A stretch of DNA of 64,000 nt from an uncultured Sphingomonadales bacterium (GTDB lineage: Bacteria > Pseudomonadota > Alphaproteobacteria > Sphingomonadales > Sphingomonadaceae), in the NCBI GenBank assembly GCA_903832325.1, contig CAILBC010000015.1, positions 1-64,000 on the forward strand, written 5' to 3'. The notes under the pieces were generated by a model. The model was not told the origin of the DNA. It ran no database searches and saw nothing but the letters and a program-made list of their open reading frames with translations. A program made the translations under genes and the position numbers. Positions 8,249-16,819 of this stretch are shown here, one piece after another (within the stretch, counting starts at the first letter, position 1; the number at the start of each line of letters is the position of its first letter).

Positions 8249-9220
8249 GGGCGCCGGTTTGTCTTTCCACGCTTCGGCCACGCGGGCCAGATTGTTGCGG
8301 TGCGCATCGGGATAGGCCCACCACAGGCTGATAGTGCCCTGCTTCACGCCATCGGCGATATAGGCGTCGATCGGCTGTTTCTGGAAATCGGCATCGTGCG
8401 CGTGTTCGACCAGCCGCCGCAGATAGGCGCGCGTCACATCGATCAGCGCCTTGTCATAACCGCCCCTGGCGATCACATCCGGGTTGCCGTGGTTGGGCAG
8501 GATGCGCGCAAAATCCCACTGGCGCATGGCCAGCAGATTGCGCCGCTGGTCGGGAATCTGCGCCGCTTCGGCCACGAACGTCACCGTATCTTCCAGCGTG
8601 TCGCCCGCCAGCAGCAGATGATCGGCCGGCAGAAACACCACCAGCCCGTCGGCCGAATGGATGTTTACCGGGCGCAATTGCACGGCAATGCTGCCCACCG
8701 CCACAGTCGTGTCGGCGGTCAGGCCCACTTGCGGGATTTGCAGCGGGGTGATCGCCGGGGGGCCTTCTTCGGTACCCGCCTCGATCGCGGCCTTGTGCGT
8801 GATCAGTTTTTGCCGGCTCTTTTCCGTGGCGATCAGCGTGCTGTCGGCATAGACCGCGTTGCCGCCGACATGGTCGAGATGCCAGTGGCTGTTGACCACG
8901 ACAAAGTGCCGGATGCCGGCCTTTGCCAGGTAATCACGCACCCATTGCGCCTGCGCCACGCTGGGAAACGTGTCATAGACCAGCGCCCGATCGCCCTGGT
9001 GGATCACATATGTTGCCACCCCCACGTTGTTGGCGCCAAAATCGGCCCAGTTGGTCACTTTGGGATCGACTTTGGCCTGATCGGGCCGGCCATCGTAAAA
9101 ACACAGCAGGTGGTCGTTGATGCGGAACACGCGCATGTTGATTTCGGACGCGTGCGCCAGCGGGCCAAAGGTGGCCAGTATCAGCAGCAGGATTGTCCGG
9201 ACGAAAGACCGTGTGTTCAC
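8234..9220 (-). CDS. Exported metallo-beta-lactamase-fold hydrolase
   Basis: This protein (about 328 aa) has a signal peptide (hydrophobic TILLLILATFGPLAHA) and an MBL-fold domain. The zinc motif is NSHWHLDHVGG near residue 125, and further metal ligands lie in HSADGLVVF and PNHGNPDV. The fold covers lactonases, glyoxalases, B3 beta-lactamases and quinoprotein-associated hydrolases; the substrate is not evident. I chose GTG 9220 because TTGGGGA sits seven bases upstream and the signal peptide then has normal length. GTG 9235 and TTG 9232 are possible. It is the last gene of the leftward cluster containing the HAL-like protein. Confidence 0.82.
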   Translation of the reverse strand: MNTRSFVRTILLLILATFGPLAHASEINMRVFRINDHLLCFYDGRPDQAKVDPKVTNWADFGANNVGVATYVIHQGDRALVYDTFPSVAQAQWVRDYLAKAGIRHFVVVNSHWHLDHVGGNAVYADSTLIATEKSRQKLITHKAAIEAGTEEGPPAITPLQIPQVGLTADTTVAVGSIAVQLRPVNIHSADGLVVFLPADHLLLAGDTLEDTVTFVAEAAQIPDQRRNLLAMRQWDFARILPNHGNPDVIARGGYDKALIDVTRAYLRRLVEHAHDADFQKQPIDAYIADGVKQGTISLWWAYPDAHRNNLARVAEAWKDKPAPDFGP

Positions 9221-9307
9221 GCGATTCCCCAACACTTTGCCCCTGCGCCCCGATGGCGCGTGGCCGATGCGGCATGGGCACCGGGAAACGCAGGCCTGTC
9301 AATAAGC

Positions 9308-9355
9308 CAAACCGGCCAGGGCTTCAAACCGGACAGGGCTTCAAACCGGACAGGC
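9308..9355. repeat. Three tandem 17-bp repeats
   Basis: CAAACCGGMCAGGGCTT occurs at 9308-9324 and 9325-9341, with a partial third copy at 9342-9355. It fills the gap between the MBL gene and the secreted protein gene. No function can be assigned. Confidence 0.85.
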
Positions 9356-9360
9356 GCACA

Positions 9361-9906
9361 TCAGGCGCCGCGCTTTTTCCAGATCAGTTCGTATTCGGTG
9401 GCCCAGGTTTTCCCCGCATCCTCGCTGCCGGCAGACAGTTCGCGGATGCTGTGGTCGGGCTGTTCGATCAGCGTCCACTGGCGCAGGCGCGTGCCGCCGC
9501 TGGCGGTCGGGCGCTGCGTTTTGTAGAGCATGCCGCGTTCGCCCGTGGCATCGCCGGTAAACAGCGTTGCCGAGCCGGTGTCCGATGCCCAGGCATAAGT
9601 CCACGCCTTCAGCACGCGCGAAAAGGTGAACAGGCCGATGCCGTTGCCCTTGCCGCTGAGCGCGGTCCAGGTTTCGTGGATGGCGCAGCCGTTCAGCGCC
9701 GGATCCAGCCGCACTTCGGCGGTTTTTGTGCCGGCGTTGAACACGTCCCATGCGCCCAGCGCGAAATCCTGCTGGTGAAAGGCGGGGTCCTGCGCGCAGG
9801 GCACGGATTGCGCCAGCGCGGTGCCGGCCACCGGCGCGGACAGCACCAGCAAGGCCGCAGCAAGGCGCGCGTGGCGGGACAGGGGGGCTCGATGGGGCAT
9901 GGGCAT
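9361..9906 (-). CDS. Secreted WxGxWDV-type (DUF1579-like) protein
   Basis: The 181-aa product has a signal peptide (AAALLVLSAPVAGTALAQ) and a single lipocalin-like domain. That domain begins FALGAWDVFNAGTKTAEVR and contains GCAIHETWTALSG and DAGKTWATEYELIWKK, resembling DUF1579-type proteins of unknown function. AAGGAAAGG lies directly before ATG 9906; ATG 9900 is equally possible. The gene starts 14 bp after the HAL-like gene stops, so the two are probably co-transcribed. Confidence 0.75.
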   Translation of the reverse strand: MPMPHRAPLSRHARLAAALLVLSAPVAGTALAQSVPCAQDPAFHQQDFALGAWDVFNAGTKTAEVRLDPALNGCAIHETWTALSGKGNGIGLFTFSRVLKAWTYAWASDTGSATLFTGDATGERGMLYKTQRPTASGGTRLRQWTLIEQPDHSIRELSAGSEDAGKTWATEYELIWKKRGA

Positions 9907-9920
9907 CCTTTCCTTGTCGC

Positions 9921-11747
9921 TTATGGGGCCACCGGCGCCGATGCAGGTGCAGGTGCGGGTGCAGGTGCGGTTGGGCCACCGGGGTAGAATTGCGCCACCG
10001 GGGTGGTGGTGATCAGATCGTGGATCGCCAGGCCCGCCGCCACCGGCGAGGTGCCGGGCTGCAAGGGCACGACCCGGCGCAGCGCGGCCAGTGCGGCGGC
10101 AGGCGCTTCGCCAAGGCGGCGCGCCGGGGCCTGTGCGCGGCGCACTTCGATCCAGGTGCTCGATGTCAGGATATCCTGCGCCAGCAGGTGCGTGGTCAGA
10201 TCCACCGCCTTGCGCGCGCGGGCGACTTTCAGCCGGGTTTCTGCCTGAAGATCTTCCACCGTGGCGACAATCGGCTGCCCCTGCGGGGTTACCGGATTGA
10301 TCAGCCCGGTGATTTCGATCCACAAGTCGGCAGGCAGAAAGCTGCCGGTGCGGGGCAGCGCGGCCAGCTTGTCGGCGCTCATCACGTCGCCCGGCTGGAT
10401 CACGGTGAAAAACCGGTTGGTAAAGCGTTCCATGCGCTGCGACAGCACCACGCCCATGTTGGCCACCGCGATGGTAAAGCCTTCGACATCATTGGCCAGC
10501 GGATACGGGTCCCAGTTCGCGTTGGACAGGATATAGCCGCCCTGCCCGTGGCTCAGCGGCCCGCCGCGCACGTGAAACCGCATGAATTGGGGGGTGGACA
10601 GTTCCCAGCTGTCTTCGGGTCTGATCCCCGGACGCACCGCCGGGTTGTGATCGGAGGAATTCATCGCGATCACCACGCCATCGCGCAGCGCCGCCCAGGC
10701 CTGCCACGCCGAACCGATCCGCTGGGTCGAGGCGCGCAGGCTTTCGGGGTCCTGGATGATCCGCGCCGGATCGGCATCAAACAGATAGCTGCCGCGCACC
10801 ATGTCGAGCACCCGCGCCGCATCCCAATTGAGCCAGCGATAGGGCCGCGCGCCCTGCACCGGGGCGGATAGCGGGGTCACGCTGGAATTCATCCCCAGCA
10901 GCGCCAGCGCCGTTCCCATGTCGGCCCAATCGAGCAGGGTGCGCGCATCGGCCACCAGCAACGCCGCCTGCGCGGTGGAAAAGGCATTGGTGCTGATCAG
11001 CGCGGCATCATCGGCGCCAAACGGTTCCAGCGGTTTCAGCCCGGCCAGCTGCAGCGCCTGCGCCGCCGGCATGCGTGTGCCGTGGAAATGCACATCGCCT
11101 GTGCCGACCATCGCGCGGCCGATATCGCCCATCGGCGCCAGATCGCCTTCACCCAATGTGCCCTGGCCGTGCACCACCGGCGCAATGCCGTGGTTCACCA
11201 TGTCGATCAGCATCTGCGTCAGCGCGGGGCTGGCCGCCTCGTAACTCATGGCGTTGGCGCGGATCGCCATCATGGCGCGCACCACGTCTTCGTGATCGAC
11301 TTCGGGGCCATAGGACCCGACGCCGCCCTGTTCGAACGCGGCCAGTTGCCGCGCCTTGATCCCCGGCATGTTTTCCGGCGCGGTCGGATCGCCCGAAAAG
11401 ATCACGGTTTCGCGCTGCGATCCCGATCCGCGGTTGAACCAGTAGACGCTCATCCCCTCGGCCGCTGCCTCAAGCAGCAGGCCATGGGCATCGGCCGACC
11501 GGCGCCGCGCCTCGGGCGTCAGCCCGATATGCGCGCCGTGGCGCGCGATCAGCGCGACCTGGTCAATCGTCAGGTCATGCCCGTTCAGCGTTACGGTCTG
11601 CGCGGCGGCATCTTGCGCTGCGGAAACAAAGGTGTCGGCGGTCTGGGCCCGGGCATCGGGGGCTGCCGCCGCTGCGCTGGTGATGCCCAGCAGCACAAGG
11701 CCCAAAGTCAGCCGGTTTCGCGCAAAGGCGGAGTGATTCGGGCGCAA
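9921..11747 (-). CDS. Exported HAL/PAL-family lyase-like protein without MIO triad
   Basis: This 608-aa protein has an N-terminal signal peptide (hydrophobic LTLGLVLLGITSAAAAA) and an aromatic-amino-acid lyase (PF00221-type) domain. Family hallmarks include VYWFNRGSG (the Tyr-loop equivalent of YGxNTGFG, Tyr102) and QDPESLRASTQRIG (matching QDxYSLRxxPQxxG). The MIO-forming ASGDLAPL motif is replaced by GEGDLAPM (G199-E200-G201), so the usual electrophilic prosthetic group cannot form. The C-terminus is a Pro-Ala repeat. The start is TTG 11747, eight bases after AGGAG. It follows the flavin oxidoreductase by 45 bp. Activity is unknown: it may be a lyase using different chemistry or a binding protein. 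Confidence 0.82.
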   Translation of the reverse strand: MRPNHSAFARNRLTLGLVLLGITSAAAAAPDARAQTADTFVSAAQDAAAQTVTLNGHDLTIDQVALIARHGAHIGLTPEARRRSADAHGLLLEAAAEGMSVYWFNRGSGSQRETVIFSGDPTAPENMPGIKARQLAAFEQGGVGSYGPEVDHEDVVRAMMAIRANAMSYEAASPALTQMLIDMVNHGIAPVVHGQGTLGEGDLAPMGDIGRAMVGTGDVHFHGTRMPAAQALQLAGLKPLEPFGADDAALISTNAFSTAQAALLVADARTLLDWADMGTALALLGMNSSVTPLSAPVQGARPYRWLNWDAARVLDMVRGSYLFDADPARIIQDPESLRASTQRIGSAWQAWAALRDGVVIAMNSSDHNPAVRPGIRPEDSWELSTPQFMRFHVRGGPLSHGQGGYILSNANWDPYPLANDVEGFTIAVANMGVVLSQRMERFTNRFFTVIQPGDVMSADKLAALPRTGSFLPADLWIEITGLINPVTPQGQPIVATVEDLQAETRLKVARARKAVDLTTHLLAQDILTSSTWIEVRRAQAPARRLGEAPAAALAALRRVVPLQPGTSPVAAGLAIHDLITTTPVAQFYPGGPTAPAPAPAPASAPVAP

Positions 11748-11792
11748 GGCGTGGCTCCTATCGCAAGTGGGCCGACCTTTGCGCGAATTGCG

Positions 11793-13745
11793 TTACAAGG
11801 CCACCCCTGCCTTCAACCCTTCGAACACCGCCTCTTCGGCGGTGCGCGGGGCCAGGGCATCGCCGATCACGTGGATATCGGCCACCACATCGGCCAGTTC
11901 ATCCTCCAGCGTGGCCACGCTTTCGTGCCCCAGGCTGGTGATCAGCGTGTCGACATCTTCAAACACCATCGCCGCGCCGCTGGTCGCGTGCTGGCAGAAC
12001 ACGGTGCGTTCATCGATGCCATACAGGCGGGCATAGGGGATCACTTCCACGCCCAGATCGTGCAGCGTGCCCGCCCACAGATCGCGCACATAGCGGTGGA
12101 TGCGTTCGCCCGCCATATAGCCATCCACCGCCAGCCGCACGCGGCACCCGGCGCGCGCCAGCCGTTCGGCCAGCCCCATGCCGATCCAGTCAAGGCTCCA
12201 ATCGGCAATCAGCACCGATCCGCCCACATTCACTTCGTTGCGCAGCACCGCCCAGGGGTTCACCACATGGCCGGTTTCGGCGCCTTCGATCGCGATCGGG
12301 CGGGGCTGCGCGCCGGTGGCGATGATCACCGCATCGGCGCCGGTCTGTTCGACCAGCGCGCGGGTGACCGGCTGGCCCAGCCGCACCTCCACGCCCGCCA
12401 GCGCCATCTCGCGCGCCAGATTGGTGACGATGCCGCCGAATTCGGCGCGCCCCGGCAGGGTCTGGGCCAGCAACGCCTGCCCGCCGAGCTGGCGCCCGGC
12501 TTCGCACAACGTCACGCGGTGGCCGCGCGCGGCGGCGATGGCCGCGGCCTTCATCCCCCCGGGGCCGCCGCCGGCCACCAGCACGTGGCGCGGGCGCGGC
12601 GCGGGGGTCAGCGTGCCATACGTCAGCTCGCGCCCGGTTTCGGGGTGCTGGATGCACGAAATCGGATAGCCCATGTGGAAATGGCCGATGCACGCCTGGT
12701 TGCAGGCGATGCAGGCGCGGATATCGTCCAGCCGGCCCGTTTGCGCCTTGGCCGGCATTTCCGGGTCGCAGATCAGCGCACGGGTCATGCCCACCATGTC
12801 GGCGGCGCCGCGTTGCAGGATGCGCTCTGCATCCTGCGGCTGGTTGATCCGCCCGGCGACGAACACCGGGGTGGCCACGCGCGCCTTGATCGCGGCAGAC
12901 AGCGGCTCCAGGTGGCCGTGCGCCACCATCATCGGCGGGGCGATATTCACCGCGCTGCCCAATCCGGCCGACGTGCCGGCGGTGATGTTGTAATAATCGA
13001 ATGCGCCGTCAAACGCGACCAGCGTGTCGGTCACTTCGTCTTCGCCCAGCCCTTCGAGATCGCGCTCGTCGCCGCTGATGCGCAGGCCGACGACAAAATC
13101 GGGGCCGGTCGCCGCGCGGATCGCCGCGACCACTTCGGCCAGAAAGCGGCGGCGCCCGTCCACATCGCCGCCATAGCGATCGGTGCGCAGATTGACGCGG
13201 GGGTTGAGGAACTGCGCGGGCAGATAGCCATGGCTGGCAACCACTTCCACCCCGTCGAGCCCGGCGCGTTCCAGCCGGTGCGCGGCCGCAGCATAGCCCG
13301 CAATCACTTCGGCGATCAGGCGCAGCGACATCGGCCGCGGCATGACATGAAACCGCTCGTTGGGCACGGCCGACGGGGCATAGGCCACCGGCAACGTGCC
13401 ATCCTGGCTTTCCATGATTTCGCGCCCGGGGTGGAACAGCTGGCCGAACAGCGCGCAGCCATGACCGTGCACCGCCTCGGCCACGCGGGCATAACCGGCG
13501 ATGCAATCGTCGGATGTGGCCATCAGCAGGTGCGAGGTATAGCGCGCGGTTTCGTGCACGCCGGCCACCTGCATCACGATCAGCCCGGCCCCGCCGGCGG
13601 CGCGCGCGCGGTGATAGGCGACCAGCGCATCATTGGGCACGAACGCGGTTGGCAGCGTGGTATCGTGCCCGGTGGACAGGATGCGGTTGCGCACGCGCAG
13701 ATTGCGGATCGTGATCGGCGAAAACAGCGTGGCAAAGTCGGTCAT
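11793..13745 (-). CDS. Old-yellow-enzyme-type FAD/FMN/4Fe-4S oxidoreductase
   Basis: The 650-aa enzyme has an N-terminal FMN-binding TIM barrel (about 1-340). A 4Fe-4S site follows, in CIACNQACIG and the downstream GYPISC, with C-x2-C-x3-C-x11-C spacing. The C-terminal FAD/NAD domain has the dinucleotide motif VAGGGPGG. This is the architecture of 2,4-dienoyl-CoA reductase (FadH), trimethylamine dehydrogenase and related demethylases. The substrate is undetermined. The start is ATG 13745 with GGGGATC upstream, and that ribosome site lies within a tandem duplication. It heads the leftward cluster that includes the HAL-like protein. Confidence 0.87.
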   Translation of the reverse strand: MTDFATLFSPITIRNLRVRNRILSTGHDTTLPTAFVPNDALVAYHRARAAGGAGLIVMQVAGVHETARYTSHLLMATSDDCIAGYARVAEAVHGHGCALFGQLFHPGREIMESQDGTLPVAYAPSAVPNERFHVMPRPMSLRLIAEVIAGYAAAAHRLERAGLDGVEVVASHGYLPAQFLNPRVNLRTDRYGGDVDGRRRFLAEVVAAIRAATGPDFVVGLRISGDERDLEGLGEDEVTDTLVAFDGAFDYYNITAGTSAGLGSAVNIAPPMMVAHGHLEPLSAAIKARVATPVFVAGRINQPQDAERILQRGAADMVGMTRALICDPEMPAKAQTGRLDDIRACIACNQACIGHFHMGYPISCIQHPETGRELTYGTLTPAPRPRHVLVAGGGPGGMKAAAIAAARGHRVTLCEAGRQLGGQALLAQTLPGRAEFGGIVTNLAREMALAGVEVRLGQPVTRALVEQTGADAVIIATGAQPRPIAIEGAETGHVVNPWAVLRNEVNVGGSVLIADWSLDWIGMGLAERLARAGCRVRLAVDGYMAGERIHRYVRDLWAGTLHDLGVEVIPYARLYGIDERTVFCQHATSGAAMVFEDVDTLITSLGHESVATLEDELADVVADIHVIGDALAPRTAEEAVFEGLKAGVAL

Positions 13746-13746
13746 C

Positions 13747-13793
13747 AGATCCCCGTAGAGGACGGCCCGTGAGATCCCCGTAGAGGACGGCCC
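13747..13793. repeat. 25-bp tandem duplication spanning a ribosome-binding site
   Basis: A 22-base identical block starts at 13747 and again at 13772, giving a period of 25. On the minus strand the unit contains GGGGATCT, the ribosome-binding site of the oxidoreductase gene. The upstream copy is a second, now leader-internal, copy of the same site. Confidence 0.85.
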
Positions 13794-14139
13794 CTGGCCT
13801 GGGCGTGGTGCGGCGCATTCATGCGCTCATCCCCAATATCGGGGCGGTTTTCCACCCCCGATCTGCACGGGCGCCCGCTTTTTCGTGCGGGGCGGGGCAT
13901 GGGGCCGGGGATTTGCCCCCGATCGGGTGCCGCGCATGATCACATGCGATCAGTCGCCACGATGCGGGCCTCCGTCAGCCACTGCCGATGAACGATCGGC
14001 GGCGAGCGACGGCCCCGCCCCGGCGTTTGGGCGGATCTGGTTCACCCGGATCATGCCCGGCGGTTGACCGGGCCATGCCGAACCTTGCCGCGGGCGCCGT
14101 GCCAGCGCACAACGGGCAGCGAAACGTGGGGTTTGCCTG
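13794..14139 (+). promoter_or_regulatory. Long leader/promoter region of mgtA-like gene
   Basis: These 346 bp carry no convincing gene. Two small hairpins are visible: GCCGAT/ATCGGC at 13984-14000 and GCCCGG/CCGGGC at 14055-14073. Mg2+ transporter genes elsewhere often have regulatory leaders, but I do not recognise an M-box or an mgtA-type leader peptide here. The oxidoreductase promoter must also lie in this interval. Confidence 0.35.
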
Positions 14140-16731
14140 ATGCCTGACACACCAATTGCCGCTGCGGCACCTGACACGACTGCCCCTGCTGTAATGGCCG
14201 CTGGCGATTTCTGGCGGCGCGATGCGGCGGCCAATCTGGCTGCGCTGGGCGTTACTGCCGACGGGCTGACCACGGCGGCGGCCGGGGCGCTGGCTGCGCG
14301 CCATGGCGCCAATGCCCTGCCCGGATCGTCGCGCCGGCCGGTCTGGCTGGATGTGGTGCGCCGGCTTGCCAATCCGCTGGTGCTGATCCTGCTGGCCGCA
14401 TCGGTCGCAGCGGGGTTGACCGGCGATCTGGCCAGCTTTGCCATCATCCTGACAATTGTCGCGCTGTCCACCGTGCTTGATACCGTGCAGGAACGGCGCG
14501 CCGCCGCCACGGCCGAGGCGCTGAAACGGTCGATCGCGCTGACTGCGCGGGTGCTGCGCGATGGTGCCTGGGGCGAACGCCCGGTCGAAGATCTGGTGCC
14601 AGGTGATGTGGTTGGCCTGGCGGCGGGCGATCTGGTGCCCGCCGATGGCGTGGTGCTGGCCGCCAATACCGCGCAAGTGAACCAGGCGGCGCTGACGGGC
14701 GAATCGTTCCCGGTGGAAAAATCGGCGGTGGTCGATCCGGGTGCGGGCCTGGCCGATGCGGCCAACCTGCTGCTTTGCGGCAGCTCGATGATCGGCGGCA
14801 CCGCGACCATGCTGGTGGTCGAAACCGGCGCCCACACCCGGTTTGGCGCGATTGCCACTTCGCTGGCGGGCAATGCCGACATGACCGCGTTCGAATTGGG
14901 CGTGCGCCGGTTTGGCCTGCTGATTGCGCGGCTGACGATTTTCCTGGTGCTGTTCGTGCTGCTGGCGCGGCTGGCGCTGGGCAAGCCGCCGCTCGAATCG
15001 TTCCTGTTTGCGATGGCGTTGGCGGTGGGGCTGACGCCCGAATTGCTGCCGATGATCATGACGATCACGCTCGCGCGCGGCGCGCAGCGCATGGCGGCGG
15101 CCAAAGTCGTGGTCAAACGCCTGTCTTCGATCCACGATCTGGGCCAGATGGACGTGCTGTGCACCGACAAGACCGGCACCCTGACCGAGGCGCGCATCGC
15201 GCTGGTTGGCCATCCGGGCATCGATGGCCTCGATCGCGACCGCGTTTATGAACTCGCCGCAGTCAACGCCGCGTTCGAAACCGGGCTGAAAAGCCCGCTC
15301 GATGCCGCGCTGCTGGCGCATGGCGCCGATCCGTTGACAGCAGGCTGGACCAGGCTGGATGAGCGGCCGTTCGATTTCGAACGGCGGCGGGTCGCGGTCC
15401 TGGCCGAACAGGCCGGCCACCGCATCGAAATCGTCAAGGGCGCGCCCGAGGCGGTGCTGGCGCTGTGTTCGCACGTGGAAACCGGCGATGGCACGATCGT
15501 GCCGATCGATCCCGCGCTTCTGGCGCAGGCGAGGGCGCTGGAGGCGGCGCGCGCGGCCGAAGGCTTGCGCATGCTGGGCGTGGCGTGGAAAGCGGCCGAC
15601 GGGCGCGACCGGATCGATACCGATGATGATGCCGATCTGGTCTTTGCCGGCTATTGCGTGTTCGTCGATCCGCCCAAGGCCAGTGCGCCCGCGGCGCTGG
15701 CCCGGCTGGCGCAGGCCGGGGTGCGGGTAAAGCTGGTGTCGGGCGATGCCGCCGCGGTGGCGCAGCATCTGGCAGCGCAAGTGGGCCTGCCGCACGATAC
15801 CGTGTTGACCGGGGACGAAATCGACGCGCTGAGCGCGGCCGCGCTGATCGTGCAGGCCGACCGCACCGACCTGTTCGCACGGGTCAGCCCCGATCAGAAA
15901 CTGCGCATTGTCCATGCCTTGCGCGCATCGGGGCACACCGTGGGATTTATTGGCGACGGCATCAACGATGCCCCGGCAATCCGCGTGGCGGATGTCGGGC
16001 TGGCGGTCAGCGATGCCACCGATGTGGCGCGCGAAGCGGCCGACATGATCATGCTTTCGCCCGATCTGTCGGTGCTGGCCGATGGCATCGATGAAGGCCG
16101 GCGGACGTATGCCAACATCATGAAATACTTGCGCATGGGCACCAGTTCCAATTTCGGCAACATGCTCAGCATGGCGCTGGCCTCGCTGGTGCTGCCGTTC
16201 CTGCCGCTGACTGCGGTGCAGGTGCTGCTGAACAACCTGCTTTATGACCTGTCGCAGATCGGCATTCCGTTCGACAATGCCGATCCGCCGCTGCTGCGCC
16301 GGCCGCATGGCTGGAACATGGGCGCGCTGGTGCGGTTTACCGCGATCATGGGGCCGCTGTCGTCGGTGTTCGACATTGCCACTTTTGCGCTGCTGCTGTT
16401 CGTGTTCCGCGCCGATGTCGCCACGTTCCGCGCGGCCTGGTTTGTCGAATCGATGGCGACACAAGTGCTCGTTGTGCTGGTGATCCGCACCACCGGTCCG
16501 GCCTGGCGCCTGCCGCCCCATCGCATTCTGGCCATGACGCTGGGCGGCAGCCTGCTTGTCGCGATCAGCCTGCCGTTCCTGCCGTTTGCCGCGATGCTGG
16601 GCTTTGCGCCGATCGGTCCGGCGCTGGGGCTCGCGCTGGCGGGGCTGGTCATGGCCTATCTGCTGCTCGCCGAAGCGTTGAAGCGCTGGGCGCTGCCGGC
16701 AGCGGAGCGGGCAGTCGCCACCGCGCGATAA
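14140..16731 (+). CDS. mgtA: Mg2+-importing P-type ATPase
   Basis: This 863-aa P3B-type ATPase contains, in order: the actuator motif LTGESFPVEK, the phosphorylation motif CTDKTGTLTEA, the hinge motif GDGINDAP, and C-terminal membrane helices with LLNNLLYDLSQIGIPFDN, typical of MgtA/MgtB. It imports Mg2+ across the inner membrane at the cost of ATP. The leader upstream is long, consistent with Mg2+-dependent control, but no known riboswitch was recognised. The N-terminal 25 residues are Ala/Pro/Thr-rich and poorly conserved, so the exact start is uncertain. It is convergent with the small lipoprotein gene. Confidence 0.92.
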   Translation: MPDTPIAAAAPDTTAPAVMAAGDFWRRDAAANLAALGVTADGLTTAAAGALAARHGANALPGSSRRPVWLDVVRRLANPLVLILLAASVAAGLTGDLASFAIILTIVALSTVLDTVQERRAAATAEALKRSIALTARVLRDGAWGERPVEDLVPGDVVGLAAGDLVPADGVVLAANTAQVNQAALTGESFPVEKSAVVDPGAGLADAANLLLCGSSMIGGTATMLVVETGAHTRFGAIATSLAGNADMTAFELGVRRFGLLIARLTIFLVLFVLLARLALGKPPLESFLFAMALAVGLTPELLPMIMTITLARGAQRMAAAKVVVKRLSSIHDLGQMDVLCTDKTGTLTEARIALVGHPGIDGLDRDRVYELAAVNAAFETGLKSPLDAALLAHGADPLTAGWTRLDERPFDFERRRVAVLAEQAGHRIEIVKGAPEAVLALCSHVETGDGTIVPIDPALLAQARALEAARAAEGLRMLGVAWKAADGRDRIDTDDDADLVFAGYCVFVDPPKASAPAALARLAQAGVRVKLVSGDAAAVAQHLAAQVGLPHDTVLTGDEIDALSAAALIVQADRTDLFARVSPDQKLRIVHALRASGHTVGFIGDGINDAPAIRVADVGLAVSDATDVAREAADMIMLSPDLSVLADGIDEGRRTYANIMKYLRMGTSSNFGNMLSMALASLVLPFLPLTAVQVLLNNLLYDLSQIGIPFDNADPPLLRRPHGWNMGALVRFTAIMGPLSSVFDIATFALLLFVFRADVATFRAAWFVESMATQVLVVLVIRTTGPAWRLPPHRILAMTLGGSLLVAISLPFLPFAAMLGFAPIGPALGLALAGLVMAYLLLAEALKRWALPAAERAVATAR

Positions 16732-16750
16732 CACCGGCCCGATGGGGCAG

Positions 16751-16778
16751 CCCCCCGCGCGGGCAAAGGCGCGGGGGG
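16751..16778. terminator. GC-rich hairpin between convergent genes
   Basis: CCCCCCGCGC (16751-16760) pairs with GCGCGGGGGG (16769-16778) around an 8-base loop, between mgtA and the leftward lipoprotein gene. No T-run is present on either side, so it may end transcripts by another route. Confidence 0.5.
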
Positions 16779-16819
16779 GGGCAGGGGGGGCTGCAGTCTA
16801 CTTTGCCAGCGGGAAACGG

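Noticed and set aside
11082..13772. Long plus-strand open frame of about 896 codons opposite the flavin oxidoreductase
   Set aside because: It is antisense to a clear flavoenzyme and part of the HAL-like gene; composition is that of a shadow frame.
13794..14139. M-box (ykoK) Mg2+ riboswitch upstream of mgtA
   Set aside because: None of the conserved M-box core segments that I know is present; only two simple hairpins are seen.
13975..16734. Long minus-strand open frame of about 919 codons opposite mgtA
   Set aside because: It is antisense to all P-type ATPase motifs, rich in Arg/His/Gln with no domain.
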